This document shows positions 6,291 through 15,396 of a stretch of DNA of 64,000 bases, in pieces. How positions within the stretch are numbered: the first letter of the stretch is position 1; each line of letters begins with the position of its first letter. The stretch spans positions 62,001-126,000 of the forward strand of contig JBFMCS010000014.1 of the NCBI GenBank assembly GCA_040754315.1, given 5' to 3'. Origin of the DNA: Bacillota bacterium (GTDB lineage Bacteria; Bacillota; Sulfobacillia; DUSP01; JBFMCS01). Position numbers and translations under genes: made by a program. Below the pieces are notes generated by a model. It was given only the letters and a program-made list of their open reading frames with translations. It was not told where the DNA came from and did no database searches.

Positions 6291-8144
6291 ATGAAGGCTG
6301 CAATGCGGCTTAGGTGGGCGTTGCTCTTGATTTTGGCGTTCGCCCTGGCGAGTGCGGTGATGCCCGGGGCGGCAGTGTTCGCTGCACCCTCCTACAGGTT
6401 TCTCCGCCTGGAGATAGAGGCGGAGGTCCTGGAAGACGGGTCCATGACGGTATTGGAGCGCCGTACCGTCCAGTTCACCGGAAGCGCCCAGGGCATGTAC
6501 CAGTGGATCAACAAGTCACCGGGCATGGAGGTCCTGGAAGCCCGCGTCGAGGAGGACGGGATCCCCTACGAGTATAACCCGGGATCCACGTACGGGCCTG
6601 CCAGAACCTACTTCACGAGGGACGAACCCGGCAGGTTCTACATCGACTGGAGCTTCCAGGCCTACTCTGAGACCCGGACCTTCGTGCTGAGCTACCGGGT
6701 GGCCAACGCCGTGCTGGTCCATGAAGACGTGGCGGAGGTCTACTACAAGTTCGTGGGGGACGAGTGGGAGGCCGGGACCGACCAGGTCCGGGTGCGTCTC
6801 ACCCTTCCGCCAGGGACCCAGGGGGAGGACCTGCGGGCATGGGGACACGGCCCGCTGCACGGCGAGGTCAGCATCGTTGGGTTCCGGGAGGTGGTTTGGG
6901 AGGCAAACCCGCTTCCCGCCAACACGTTCCTGGAGGGTCGGGTCACCTTTCCCACCGGGCTGGTCCCCCTGAGCGATCACCATACTGGAGTAATGGCCCT
7001 CAATACCATCCTGGATGAGGAGGAAAGGTGGGCCTCCCAGGCCAACCGGCAGCGGCTCCTGGCGCGCTTCGACTGGGTTCTGGGGGCCCTGGCCCTCCTT
7101 GCCTGCGCCCTCCTGGCCTTCTATACCTGGCTCCGCTATGGAAAGGAACACACCCCGTGCTTCCAGGGAGACTACTACCGGGAACTCCCCGCCGACTACA
7201 CCCCGGGTGAGCTGGGGGTGCTCTGGCGCTTCGGCGCTCCAGGTCCAGAGGACTTCACAGCGACCATCGTTGACCTGGCGCGCCGCGGCTGGCTCAGCCT
7301 GGAGGAGTTGCAGCCTGAGCCAAAGGGACTCTTCAAGAGAGGACAGGTGGACTACAGGGTTCATAGGCTTAGGAACGATTTTTCCGGGCTGAAGGTCCAC
7401 GAGGCAGCGGTTATGGGCCTGCTCTTTGACCGGGTGACCCGGACGGATCAGGTGACCTTCGGAGAGATCGAGGGGTTTGCCCGGGCCCGTCACCATGCCT
7501 TTTTTGACTTCTGGAAGGGCTGGAGGGCCCTCCTGTCCGACCAGGGGAAGGCTCTAGGATTCTTCGATTCCAGCGTTAAGGCGATTCAGGTGCTCCAGGT
7601 GGCCCTGGGCGCGCTCCTGGCGATGCTGGCCTTGGGTGCCTTCGCCCTGGGAAGCCACGCCGCGGGAATAGGGCTGGTGGCGGGAGGCATCCTGCTGGCG
7701 GTGAGCGGCCTGTTCCTCCGGAGGCGGTCGGAGAAGGGCGCTGAGGACTTCGCCCGCTGGCGGGCCTTCCGCCGCTTCCTGCTCCATTTCTCTGAGATGA
7801 GGCGCCACGAGCTCCCCTCCCTGGTCATCTGGGAGCACTACCTGGTGTACGCTATTACCCTGGGCGTGGCGTCAGAGGTGATAAGGCAGCTAAAGGTAGT
7901 CTACCGCGACCTCCAAGATGGCACACATACTTTCGGGTATGGGTGGTACGCGCACGGAGCCGGAGCTGCTGGGGCGCCTGGCATTGGCGCCACGCTGGAG
8001 GCCTTGACCCAGCGGATGAACAGCGGCATCCAGCAATCTTTGCGCTTAGCTGCCAGCAAGTCCTCCTCCGGCCCTGGCGGGGGCGGTGGCTTCTCCGGCG
8101 GGGGCGGCGGCGGGATGGGTGGCGGCGGGGGCGGTGTAAGGTAG
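6291..8144 (+). CDS. DUF2207 domain-containing membrane protein
   Basis: A 617-residue membrane protein of unknown function. There is a signal-like hydrophobic N-terminus (residues ~8-30), an extracytoplasmic beta-rich domain (~33-235), a membrane helix near 260-280, a soluble region with DFTATIVDLARRGWLSLEE, two further membrane helices around 435-480, and a C-terminal tail of glycine repeats interrupted by serine, phenylalanine and methionine. This order, including the Gly-rich tail, is typical of DUF2207 proteins. The ATG at 6291 is chosen because GGGTAGGGG is ~10 bases upstream; an adjoining GTG at 6288 is possible. It follows lemA directly. Confidence 0.88.
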   Translation: MKAAMRLRWALLLILAFALASAVMPGAAVFAAPSYRFLRLEIEAEVLEDGSMTVLERRTVQFTGSAQGMYQWINKSPGMEVLEARVEEDGIPYEYNPGSTYGPARTYFTRDEPGRFYIDWSFQAYSETRTFVLSYRVANAVLVHEDVAEVYYKFVGDEWEAGTDQVRVRLTLPPGTQGEDLRAWGHGPLHGEVSIVGFREVVWEANPLPANTFLEGRVTFPTGLVPLSDHHTGVMALNTILDEEERWASQANRQRLLARFDWVLGALALLACALLAFYTWLRYGKEHTPCFQGDYYRELPADYTPGELGVLWRFGAPGPEDFTATIVDLARRGWLSLEELQPEPKGLFKRGQVDYRVHRLRNDFSGLKVHEAAVMGLLFDRVTRTDQVTFGEIEGFARARHHAFFDFWKGWRALLSDQGKALGFFDSSVKAIQVLQVALGALLAMLALGAFALGSHAAGIGLVAGGILLAVSGLFLRRRSEKGAEDFARWRAFRRFLLHFSEMRRHELPSLVIWEHYLVYAITLGVASEVIRQLKVVYRDLQDGTHTFGYGWYAHGAGAAGAPGIGATLEALTQRMNSGIQQSLRLAASKSSSGPGGGGGFSGGGGGGMGGGGGGVR

Positions 8145-8193
8145 AGTGCCACGGTCCCACCCCTAGGGCCTAGCCATGGGCAGGTGATCCGCT

Positions 8194-8979
8194 GTGAGAC
8201 GATGGTACCGGAAGGAACCCTCGGAGGACGACCCTCCACACTGGGATGAGTTGCAGGAGGGAGGGGGCGAAGAGGATGGGCTGCCCCCTCGTTATACCCC
8301 TGCCCGGCGAGGGATAGCGGCCCTTGTGGTCCTGGCTCTCGCACTGCTGGCTGCGGCGGGCCTCCTCAGGGCATACCCCTTCACCCTCCCACGCTTCGTC
8401 AGGGAGTCAAGGGAACTCGCGGCCGACCCCGTGATCAGGGAGGCCGGGCGTGCTGTGGTGCATGTCCGCGCACTCCCCGAGGGAACCGGCCCTGAGCGCA
8501 GGGGGAGCGGGTTCAATGTAGATGAGAGCGGCCTGGTAGTGACGAACCGCCACATCATTGATGGCGCAGCGGCTGTCATCGTCACCTTCCTGGACGGCCG
8601 TAGTCTCCCCGCGAGCACCTGGCTGATCCACCCCAGCGCTGACCTGGCCCTTCTTGGCCTGGAAGGCTCATCTCTCCCCACAGCCACCCTCAGCGTTGAC
8701 CCCCCTTCCCCTGGCGAGGACGTGTTCATCGTTGGGAACCCCCTGGACAGCCGGGGCAGCGTGGTGCGGGGAACCCTGAGTAGCACGGTAACAGCCAGGG
8801 ACTTCCCGGTAGTGGTCATAGAGACCTCGGTCTACCCTGGAAGCAGCGGGAGCCCCGTCTTCGCGCATGACGGGACAGTGGTAGGGGTGATCTTCGCCTC
8901 CAGGAGCGAGCCAGTGGCAGGGTTGGCAGTGCCTGTGGTGTGCGTGTGGGACCTCCTGGAGATGTGGGATGCCCAGTGA
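8194..8979 (+). CDS. Membrane-anchored trypsin-like serine protease (HtrA-type catalytic domain, no PDZ)
   Basis: A 261-residue protein with an acidic cytoplasmic N-terminus (1-38), one membrane helix (~41-59) and an extracytoplasmic S1-type protease domain. The triad is readable: His120 in VTNRHIIDG, Asp150 in PSADLALL, Ser218 in PGSSGSPVF. The protein ends soon after the protease domain, so there is no PDZ domain as in HtrA/DegP. The GTG start is preceded by GGGCAGGTGA. It follows lemA and the DUF2207 gene on the same strand with a 49-base gap and may share their envelope role, for example in quality control. Confidence 0.88.
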   Translation: MRRWYRKEPSEDDPPHWDELQEGGGEEDGLPPRYTPARRGIAALVVLALALLAAAGLLRAYPFTLPRFVRESRELAADPVIREAGRAVVHVRALPEGTGPERRGSGFNVDESGLVVTNRHIIDGAAAVIVTFLDGRSLPASTWLIHPSADLALLGLEGSSLPTATLSVDPPSPGEDVFIVGNPLDSRGSVVRGTLSSTVTARDFPVVVIETSVYPGSSGSPVFAHDGTVVGVIFASRSEPVAGLAVPVVCVWDLLEMWDAQ

Positions 8980-9077
8980 CAAGCCCATAGAAAGGGCCTT
9001 AGCCCAAGCCCCGTGTGTCATCCCCGGCATCACGCGGCCGCACCCCCGCACGAGCGGAGCCCCAGGCTTGTCAAAGA

Positions 9078-9102
9078 GGCACACCTGGTGTACAGGTGTG
9101 CC
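9078..9102. terminator. Hairpin between convergent protease and dehydrogenase genes
   Basis: A perfect 10-bp stem GGCACACCTG / CAGGTGTGCC with a 5-nt loop. It lies between the plus-strand protease gene and the minus-strand dehydrogenase gene, and is followed by a modest T-rich stretch on each strand (GGGTTTG; TCTTTGA). Best read as a bidirectional terminator. Confidence 0.6.
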
Positions 9103-9164
9103 GGGTTTGCCATGGATCCAGGCTAGCTCAGGTGTCTAGGCCCAACGAGCATCCTGGCACGCGC

Positions 9165-9896
9165 CTAATCCATCAACAGGCCTCCGTTTACGTTTAGGGT
9201 CTCGCCCACTATGTAGCGGGCATCATCCGAGGCCAGGAAGGCCACGGCATCCGCTATCTCCTCGGGCTCAGCCAGGCGTCCCATGGGGATGATCTTGATG
9301 GCGTCCTTCCAGCGCTCCCCTGAGAGTATGTTGGGGGTGCCCACCCATCCCGGGGCCACCGCGTTGACCCGGATGCCATATTCCACCATCTCCGCAGCCA
9401 TGGACCGGGTCATGCTGATCACCACCGCCTTTGAGGCTGAGTAGGCGGTGATCCTTGGTCCTGGCTTCTTGCCGTCGCAGGAGGCGATGTTCACAACGGA
9501 ACCGTGGATACCCTTGTCTATCATTTCCCGGAGCACCAGCTGGGAACAGTAGAGCACGGCCTTGACATTGACGTCCATGACCCGGTCCCATTCCTCGTCG
9601 CTGATGTCCAGGAAGTCTCCGGCAGGATAGATCCCGGCATTGTTCACCAGGATGTGAACGGGCCCCAGGGCCTCCATGGCGCCCTGGATCACCTTTCTTG
9701 CGCCTGGCCTAAGGGATATGTCGCCAGGGACCGCAACCGCCTTGCCCCCTAGAGACTGGATTTCCTGGGCAATCGCCGAGGCCCTCTCAGGCACCACGTC
9801 CACCACGCTTACCGGGCCTTCCTGGGCCAGACGCAGGGCTATTGCCCTGCCGATCCCGCTCCCAGCCCCTGTCACCAGGGAATGCCTGTCACTCAA
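9165..9896 (-). CDS. SDR-family NAD(P)-dependent oxidoreductase (distal gene of the island)
   Basis: Classical short-chain dehydrogenase of 243 residues. The cofactor motif TGAGSGIG spans 9-16, NNAG is at 85-88, and the catalytic Ser139, Tyr152 and Lys156 are present (YSASK). The family reduces carbonyls or oxidises secondary alcohols with NAD(P); the substrate is not predictable. It is the last gene of the long minus-strand run that starts at the glycyl radical enzyme, 15 bases after a second SDR gene. Two SDRs in one catabolic run suggest a hydroxy/keto interconversion step. Confidence 0.88.
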   Translation of the reverse strand: MSDRHSLVTGAGSGIGRAIALRLAQEGPVSVVDVVPERASAIAQEIQSLGGKAVAVPGDISLRPGARKVIQGAMEALGPVHILVNNAGIYPAGDFLDISDEEWDRVMDVNVKAVLYCSQLVLREMIDKGIHGSVVNIASCDGKKPGPRITAYSASKAVVISMTRSMAAEMVEYGIRVNAVAPGWVGTPNILSGERWKDAIKIIPMGRLAEPEEIADAVAFLASDDARYIVGETLNVNGGLLMD

Positions 9897-9911
9897 GTCA
9901 AAGCACCTCCC

Positions 9912-10652
9912 CTATATACCCACGAACATCTGCCCGCCGCTAGGGCTGATGACCTGGCCGGTCAGGTAGTCGCACTTATCTGAAAGCAAGAACAGGACGT
10001 ATCCGGCGATCTCCTCTGGTGTGGCGTACCGGCCCCAGGGGTGAGCCTCCATCTTTGCCTGGAGCACCTTGGGGTCCAGGTGATCCTGGAGGGGCGTCAT
10101 CACGCTCCCCGGCGCCAGGGCGTTCACCCTCACCCTGTCAGGCAGCAACTCCTTGGCCAAGGCCTTGGTGAACCCCATCAGCCCCGCCTTGGCCGCGGAG
10201 TAGTGGCAGTATCTTGGGGCACCCACCATGCCGTAGATGGAACTCATGTTGACGATGGAGCCCCGGGTCTTCCTGAGGTGCGGGATGGCGGCCCGGCAAC
10301 AGTAGAAGGCCCCTGACAGGTGGACAGCGATAAGGTGGTTCCAGTCATCATCACTCATCTCATCCAGGGCACTCTCGTGGCAAAAGCCCGCGTTGTTCAC
10401 GAGGAAATCCAACCTGCCGCACCGTTTCAGGGCCTCTTCGAAGGCTTGGTCCACGGCAAAGGAGTCCGACACATCCACCTTGAAGGCCCTACCCCCGCGC
10501 TCCTCGAGTGGCCCAGCCAGGGCCTTTACCCGTTCATCACTGACGTCCAAGCCCGTTACAAGTGCACCCTCCCCTGCCAGGACCTGGCTCACAGCCTGGC
10601 CTATCCCGCTGCCAGCCCCCGTGACCACAGCAACCTTTCCCGCAAAGGACAT
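9912..10652 (-). CDS. SDR-family NAD(P)-dependent oxidoreductase
   Basis: Short-chain dehydrogenase of 246 residues with TGAGSGIG (11-18), NNAG (86-89) and catalytic Ser138, Tyr151, Lys155 (YSAAK). The ATG at 10652 is chosen because GGTGGAGAG lies six bases upstream; the open frame extends 28 codons further but into the hairpin region. It lies between the binding-protein gene of the ABC transporter and another SDR gene. Overall similarity is to 3-oxoacyl-ACP reductase-like enzymes of catabolic operons; the substrate is unknown. Confidence 0.88.
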   Translation of the reverse strand: MSFAGKVAVVTGAGSGIGQAVSQVLAGEGALVTGLDVSDERVKALAGPLEERGGRAFKVDVSDSFAVDQAFEEALKRCGRLDFLVNNAGFCHESALDEMSDDDWNHLIAVHLSGAFYCCRAAIPHLRKTRGSIVNMSSIYGMVGAPRYCHYSAAKAGLMGFTKALAKELLPDRVRVNALAPGSVMTPLQDHLDPKVLQAKMEAHPWGRYATPEEIAGYVLFLLSDKCDYLTGQVISPSGGQMFVGI

Positions 10653-10672
10653 TCTCTCCACCCTTTCAAGAG

Positions 10673-10695
10673 GGGGCGCCCACGCGGGGCGCCCC
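10673..10695 (-). other. GC-rich hairpin between the binding-protein and SDR genes
   Basis: A perfect 9-bp stem (GGGGCGCCC and complement) with a 5-nt loop in the 55-base gap. No T-run follows on the minus strand, so it probably does not terminate transcription. A stabilising 3' structure for the transporter binding-protein mRNA is one possibility, since binding proteins are often made in excess. Confidence 0.55.
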
Positions 10696-10707
10696 TGTGG
10701 CGGCCTG

Positions 10708-11883
10708 TTACTGTACCCAGGAGGCCAGCTGGCCATCTTTGACCACCAGCACAGCCTGGTCCTTCTCGGATACGTCGCCCCTCTCGTCGAACTTGGTGTA
10801 GCCGGTGGCTCCGGTGAACTCGATCCCTCTTAACACCTCGTGGAGGGTCTCCTTGGTGGCGCCCTCCTCAATAGCGGCCTTGAGGATGAAGGGGATCTCG
10901 TAGCCGTAGGCCTCACGCTCGTCTGGGATGGTACCGTGCTTGGCCTTGAAGGCATCTACGAAGGCCTTGACCTCGGGCACCGGGCGGAAGGGATCCCAGT
11001 AGGCCAGGATCAGCGTGCCCTCGGCAGCGTCAGCCCCTGCCAGCTCGATGAAGGTCTGGCTCTGCACTCCAGCAGCACCTATCCTGTCGATTTCCATGCC
11101 AGCCGTCTTCATCTGGCGCACTATCAAGCCAGCCTCGGTGTAGTCGCCCAGGATGAGCAGGGCGTCAGGGCCTGCCGCCTTGATCTTGGTGATCTGAGGG
11201 CTGAAGTCCTTGTCCACGTTGGGCACGTACGTCTCGGAGGCAACGAGCTCGGCCCCGTAGGTAGCCAGGGAGGCCTCAACCGACTCCATGAGGCCGCGCC
11301 CGTAGTCCGAGTTGGCGTAGATGGCTGCCAGCTTCTTATGTCCCAGGGTCTGGGCAGCCAGTTTCACCATCTGCGGTCCCTGCAGGTAGTCATGGGAGAT
11401 GGTCCTGAAGAACTTCTGGTATCCTTGCTGGGTAATGGCCATGGCAGTGGAGCTTCCGGACACCACGGTGAGAGAAGCCTCATCGTAGATGGGAAGGCCC
11501 GCCAGGGTGCAGGAGCTGTTCACATGGCCTACCACGCAGAAGAGCCTGTCATCCCCGGCAAACTTCTGCGCGACGTTGGCGGCCTCTTTGGGATCACCCT
11601 TGTCGTCCTCTATAACGGCTTCAAACATCTTACCGTTCACGCCGCCAGAAGCATTGATCTCCTCTATCGCGAAGAGCACGCCGTTCCTCAGGCCCTCTCC
11701 GTAGACGGCACTGTCACCCGTGAGGGGTCCGGCCACACCGATGTAGATCTTCTCCTGAGCCTGCTCGCCGGGCATTTCTTCGGTGCCGCCGTTTTCTCCG
11801 GAAGGCTGCCCACCGCAACCTGCCAGGGACACCAGAAGCGATGCGATCAAGACGACTACTATCCATGTAACCTTCTTGTACAC
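10708..11883 (-). CDS. Branched-chain amino acid-type ABC transporter substrate-binding lipoprotein
   Basis: Extracytoplasmic binding protein of 391 residues in the Peripla_BP_6/LivJ family. The signal peptide ends in a lipobox (VSLAGC, Cys near residue 23), followed by a Gly/Ser/Glu linker, so it is a lipid-anchored lipoprotein. The mature part begins KIYIGVAGPLTGDSAVYGEG and contains FCVVGHVNSSCTLA and LAAIYANSDYGRGL, all typical of the family. These proteins bind amino acids, but also amides, betaines and aromatic acids, so the ligand must be inferred from context. GTG start after GGGGGC. It belongs with the livF/G/M/H genes upstream. Confidence 0.92.
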   Translation of the reverse strand: MYKKVTWIVVVLIASLLVSLAGCGGQPSGENGGTEEMPGEQAQEKIYIGVAGPLTGDSAVYGEGLRNGVLFAIEEINASGGVNGKMFEAVIEDDKGDPKEAANVAQKFAGDDRLFCVVGHVNSSCTLAGLPIYDEASLTVVSGSSTAMAITQQGYQKFFRTISHDYLQGPQMVKLAAQTLGHKKLAAIYANSDYGRGLMESVEASLATYGAELVASETYVPNVDKDFSPQITKIKAAGPDALLILGDYTEAGLIVRQMKTAGMEIDRIGAAGVQSQTFIELAGADAAEGTLILAYWDPFRPVPEVKAFVDAFKAKHGTIPDEREAYGYEIPFILKAAIEEGATKETLHEVLRGIEFTGATGYTKFDERGDVSEKDQAVLVVKDGQLASWVQ

Positions 11884-11966
11884 TTTCCAAGCCCCCTATC
11901 TGTTCTTGTGGATCGGCTCCCCAAGGCTCTCTTGACCCGAGCATCACCCCTTTCATCCTGGGAATC

Positions 11967-12671
11967 TCACTCTCCTAGGTAGGACTGTCGCACGAAGTCA
12001 TCACACAGGAGTTCCTTGGCATCCCCTTGCCTGACGATCTCACCTGTCTCCAAGACGTAGGCCCTATCCGCTGTATTCAGGGCCATGAACGCGTTCTGCT
12101 CGACCAGGAGAATCGTGGTCCCCTCGTGCCGGATCTCCTCGATGATCTTGAAAACCTCTTTCACTATGGTGGGCGCCAGCCCCATTGAGGGCTCGTCCAG
12201 GACTAAGAGGCGCGGCCGGGACATCAGCGCCCGGCTGGTCGCCAGCATCTGCTGTTCTCCCCCGCTCAGGGTTCCTGCGATCTGGGCCTTCCGTTCCCTG
12301 AGGATGGGAAAACGGCACATGAACTTCTCGATGTCAGCCTTGACAGCCGTGGCATCGTTCCGGATATAGGCCCCCATGAGGAGGTTTTCGTAGACGGTGG
12401 AACGCGGGAAGACCTTTCGCCCCTCGGGGCAGTGACTGATGCCCATCCGGACGATTTCCTCCGGGGACTTCTTCTCAATAGGGCACCCCAGGTACTCTAT
12501 GCTGCCCTTCCATGGTCTCAAGAGCCCCGAAATGGTCTTGAGGAGGGTGGACTTGCCCGCACCGTTTGAACCGATGAGGGCCACTATCTCTCCCTGCTTC
12601 ACATCCAGGGAAACGCCCCTCAGGGCCTCGATGTTACCATAGCGGACTGACACGTCTCGTAGGGTAAGCAT
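11967..12671 (-). CDS. livF: Branched-chain amino acid-type ABC transporter ATPase LivF
   Basis: Second ATPase of a LivFGHMJ-type importer; 234 residues from the ATG at 12671. Motifs: Walker A GSNGAGKST, signature LSGGEQQM, Walker B LLVLDEPSMGLAP, switch histidine position replaced in context ILLVEQNAF, as usual for LivF. GGAGGGG lies about eight bases before this ATG; an in-frame GTG two codons upstream overlaps the livG stop (GTGA) and is an alternative start. It is directly coupled to livG. Confidence 0.93.
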   Translation of the reverse strand: MLTLRDVSVRYGNIEALRGVSLDVKQGEIVALIGSNGAGKSTLLKTISGLLRPWKGSIEYLGCPIEKKSPEEIVRMGISHCPEGRKVFPRSTVYENLLMGAYIRNDATAVKADIEKFMCRFPILRERKAQIAGTLSGGEQQMLATSRALMSRPRLLVLDEPSMGLAPTIVKEVFKIIEEIRHEGTTILLVEQNAFMALNTADRAYVLETGEIVRQGDAKELLCDDFVRQSYLGE

Positions 12672-12673
12672 CG

Positions 12674-13435
12674 TCACCCCTCCGTCCCTAGGTATGCCTT
12701 GATGACCTGTGGATGCCGCTGTATGGTCTGGGGCTCTCCCTCGGCGATCCTCTTTCCCGCCTCCAGCGCTATGACTCTGTCAGATATGCCCATGAGCACC
12801 TTCATGTTGTGCTCGATGAGGAATACGGTGATCCCCCTTTGCCTGACACTGCGGATCATCTGCATCATCATGGCGGCCTCGTTTGGGTTCATCCCCGCTG
12901 TCGGCTCATCCAGGAGAAGTACCGCGGGCTGGTTCGCCAGGGCCCTGGCCAGCTCCAGCCTGCGCTGCTCGCCGTAGGCCAGGTTGGCCGCAACCTCGTG
13001 GGTCCGGTCGCCAAGGCCCATGAAGTCCAGGAGCTCCATGGCCCTCTGGACACCCTGACTCTCGCTCTCACTGTGCCTCTTGTTCCTGGCCAGCGCATCA
13101 GCAAGGGTGGCCTTTATCTGGCAGTGCATTCCCACGAGGACATTGTCCAAGACCGTCATGGTCCCAAAGAGCCGGATGTTCTGGAAGGTCCTGTTCATGC
13201 CCTTCTGGGTTATGAGGTAGGAGGGCAGGCCCCCTATGCTCTCGCCCTGGAATCTGATGCTCCCGCCAGTGGGTTTGTAGACCCCGGTGATCAGGTTGAA
13301 CACCGTGGTCTTGCCGGAGCCGTTGGGGCCGATCATCCCAAGGATCTCCCCCTCGTTTAGCTGGAAAGAGACCTCCCACACGGCCTTAAGGCCGCCAAAA
13401 CACTTGCAGAGACCTTCCACCCGGAGTATCTCCAT
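12674..13435 (-). CDS. livG: Branched-chain amino acid-type ABC transporter ATPase LivG
   Basis: First ATPase of the importer, 253 residues. Walker [10 protein letters not shown] is near residue 40, the LivG-type Q-loop [12 protein letters not shown] near 90, signature-like [17 protein letters not shown], and Walker [13 protein letters not shown]. The ATG at 13435 shares one base with the livM stop (TGATG), which fixes the start although the frame is open further upstream. It works with LivF at the cytoplasmic face of the LivH-LivM channel. Confidence 0.94.
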   Translation of the reverse strand: MEILRVEGLCKCFGGLKAVWEVSFQLNEGEILGMIGPNGSGKTTVFNLITGVYKPTGGSIRFQGESIGGLPSYLITQKGMNRTFQNIRLFGTMTVLDNVLVGMHCQIKATLADALARNKRHSESESQGVQRAMELLDFMGLGDRTHEVAANLAYGEQRRLELARALANQPAVLLLDEPTAGMNPNEAAMMMQMIRSVRQRGITVFLIEHNMKVLMGISDRVIALEAGKRIAEGEPQTIQRHPQVIKAYLGTEG

Positions 13436-14481
13436 CACCGTTTCACCTGCCCCGATGCGGCTCCCCCGGAAAACAGGGATGCCACCGTTTTCTGAAGAGC
13501 CTTCCCGGCGGAGCCAGCCTTCCTGGCGCCTCCCATGGTGCCCAGGAGGCCCTGGGGCCGCCATATCATCAGCGCCACCATGATCAAGCCATTGATGAGC
13601 ATCCTGTACTCGTAGATGCCTCGGAAGACCTCGGGGATTACCACCAGGATGGCCGCCCCGAGGATTGAGCCGCTAATACTGCCAAGACCCCCCAGGATTA
13701 TCATCTGGAACATGAGAAGGGACTCGTCCAGCGTGAAGTTCATGGGACCCACGAACTTGAGGTAGTGGGCAAGGAAACTACCGGCCATACCCGCGAAGAG
13801 TGCACCGGTGGCGAAGGCTATCACCTTGTAGTACGTGGTGTGGATCCCCATGGCGCTAGCAGCGGTCTCGTCTTCCCTGATGGCTATGAAGGCCCGCCCA
13901 ACCTTGGAGTTCACCAGCCGGTGGATGGCCAGGACCGTGATGATGAGGGCCGCAAGGAACAGGTAGTAGTAGTGGGTGCCCGTCCGGAAGGTAAATCCCA
14001 TTATGCTGACGCCAGGGATACCCGGGAGGCCCATAGGTCCCCTGGTCACTGATACCCAGTTGGTGAATACGATGCGGACGATCTCCGCGAAACCGATGGT
14101 GACTATGAGCAGGTAGTCACCGGATACACGCAACGTGGGCACACCCAGTATGAGCCCCCAGAGGCAGGCAAAGAGCGCCGACACCACCAGGGCCGGAAGG
14201 AAGGGCCAGCCCAGGTTCATGGTGAGCAGCGCCGAGGTGTAGGCCCCGATGCCGTAGAAGGCTGCGTGGCCCAGGGAGAGCTGCCCACAGTAGCCCCCCA
14301 CCAGGTTGAGTCCCAGAGCCAGTATGCTGTAGAGCATTATCATGTTGATCACTCGGAGGGTGTAGGCGCTATTCACCACTTGGGGGATGGCGAGCACCAA
14401 AAGGAAGCATACAAGATAAGCGACGGTGTGCGCCTTGACCTCATGTCTTGGTGCATGGTCGTTCTGCTTCATTGGCTTCAC
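13435..14481 (-). CDS. livM: Branched-chain amino acid-type ABC transporter permease LivM
   Basis: Integral membrane subunit of 348 residues with eight or more hydrophobic segments. The family signature [21 protein letters not shown] is at residues ~57-77 and the cytoplasmic coupling region [19 protein letters not shown] near 196-214. The end of the protein ([10 protein letters not shown] followed by a basic tail) also matches LivM. The GTG start abuts the livH stop; an ATG three codons in is equally possible. Partner of LivH. Confidence 0.93.
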   Translation of the reverse strand: MKPMKQNDHAPRHEVKAHTVAYLVCFLLVLAIPQVVNSAYTLRVINMIMLYSILALGLNLVGGYCGQLSLGHAAFYGIGAYTSALLTMNLGWPFLPALVVSALFACLWGLILGVPTLRVSGDYLLIVTIGFAEIVRIVFTNWVSVTRGPMGLPGIPGVSIMGFTFRTGTHYYYLFLAALIITVLAIHRLVNSKVGRAFIAIREDETAASAMGIHTTYYKVIAFATGALFAGMAGSFLAHYLKFVGPMNFTLDESLLMFQMIILGGLGSISGSILGAAILVVIPEVFRGIYEYRMLINGLIMVALMIWRPQGLLGTMGGARKAGSAGKALQKTVASLFSGGAASGQVKR

Positions 14482-15357
14482 CTACACCTTTTCCGATATT
14501 TGCGTGCCCAGGAGGCCTGACGGCTTGAGGATCAGCACGACGATGAGAACGCCGAAGCTGATGGCATCCCTGTAGGCGGAGGATATGAAGCCGGAGCTCA
14601 TGGCCTCGATAACCCCCAGGAGGATGCCTCCCAGGCAGGCGCCGTAGATGTTGCCCAGTCCCCCAAGGAGCCCTGCTGTGAAGGCCTTCATGGTCCCCAG
14701 GAAGCCCATGCCGATGAACACGCTGTTGTAGTACGTGGCAAAGAGGATGCCTGCGGCGACACCCAGGGAAGCCCCGATGGCGTAGACCACGGTGATGATC
14801 TTGCTCACCGGTATACCCATGAGCAAGGCCGTGGGAATGCTCTGGGAGACGCACCTAACAGCCATGCCTATCTTGGTCTTCTGTACCGTGATACCTACAA
14901 CCGTCATGAGAACCAGGGCTATCACGAAGATGGACACGGATAACGTGGAGACACCCACATCCCCTAGGTGTATGAACCTGGAGGGGAGCAGCGAGGGGAA
15001 GTGGTAGGTCTTGGTTCCCCACATCAGCTGGGCGCTGTTCCGCAGGATCAGGGCTGCCCCAACAGCGCTGATCATGGGCGCTGCCCTGTGAGCTGCCCTG
15101 AGCGGCCTGTAGGCCACCCTCTCAATGCTGGCGCCGATCATGGCCCCGGCCAGCGAAGCCAGCACCACGGTGACAAAGACACTCTGCGTGGCCACTATGA
15201 GGGATAGCGCGATGAAGGTGCCCACCATGTACACGTCCCCATGAGCGAAGTTCATCAGCTGCAGTATGCCGTAGATGATGCTGTACCCCACGGCGATCAG
15301 CGCGTACACGCTACCTATGGCCAAGCCGTTCACCAGCTGGCTAAGGAAATACTCCAA
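14482..15357 (-). CDS. livH: Branched-chain amino acid-type ABC transporter permease LivH
   Basis: Integral membrane subunit of 291 residues with the LivH opening: YFLSQLVNGLAIGSVYALIA then GYSIIYGILQLMNFAHGD. It forms the membrane channel with LivM. I chose the TTG at 15357 because AGGAGGTG ends seven bases before it; the GTG three codons upstream lies inside that ribosome-binding site. The C-terminal ILKPSGLLG is the usual family ending. First transporter gene after the oxidase gene, with a 39-base gap. Confidence 0.92.
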   Translation of the reverse strand: MEYFLSQLVNGLAIGSVYALIAVGYSIIYGILQLMNFAHGDVYMVGTFIALSLIVATQSVFVTVVLASLAGAMIGASIERVAYRPLRAAHRAAPMISAVGAALILRNSAQLMWGTKTYHFPSLLPSRFIHLGDVGVSTLSVSIFVIALVLMTVVGITVQKTKIGMAVRCVSQSIPTALLMGIPVSKIITVVYAIGASLGVAAGILFATYYNSVFIGMGFLGTMKAFTAGLLGGLGNIYGACLGGILLGVIEAMSSGFISSAYRDAISFGVLIVVLILKPSGLLGTQISEKV

Positions 15358-15396
15358 TGCCTTCACCTCCTGTCCGGCCTAGGCCGGTTAAATGCG

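Noticed and set aside
6516-7496. 326-codon minus-strand frame inside the DUF2207 gene
   Set aside because: Antisense shadow; the plus-strand gene is clear from its domain order and the lemA context.
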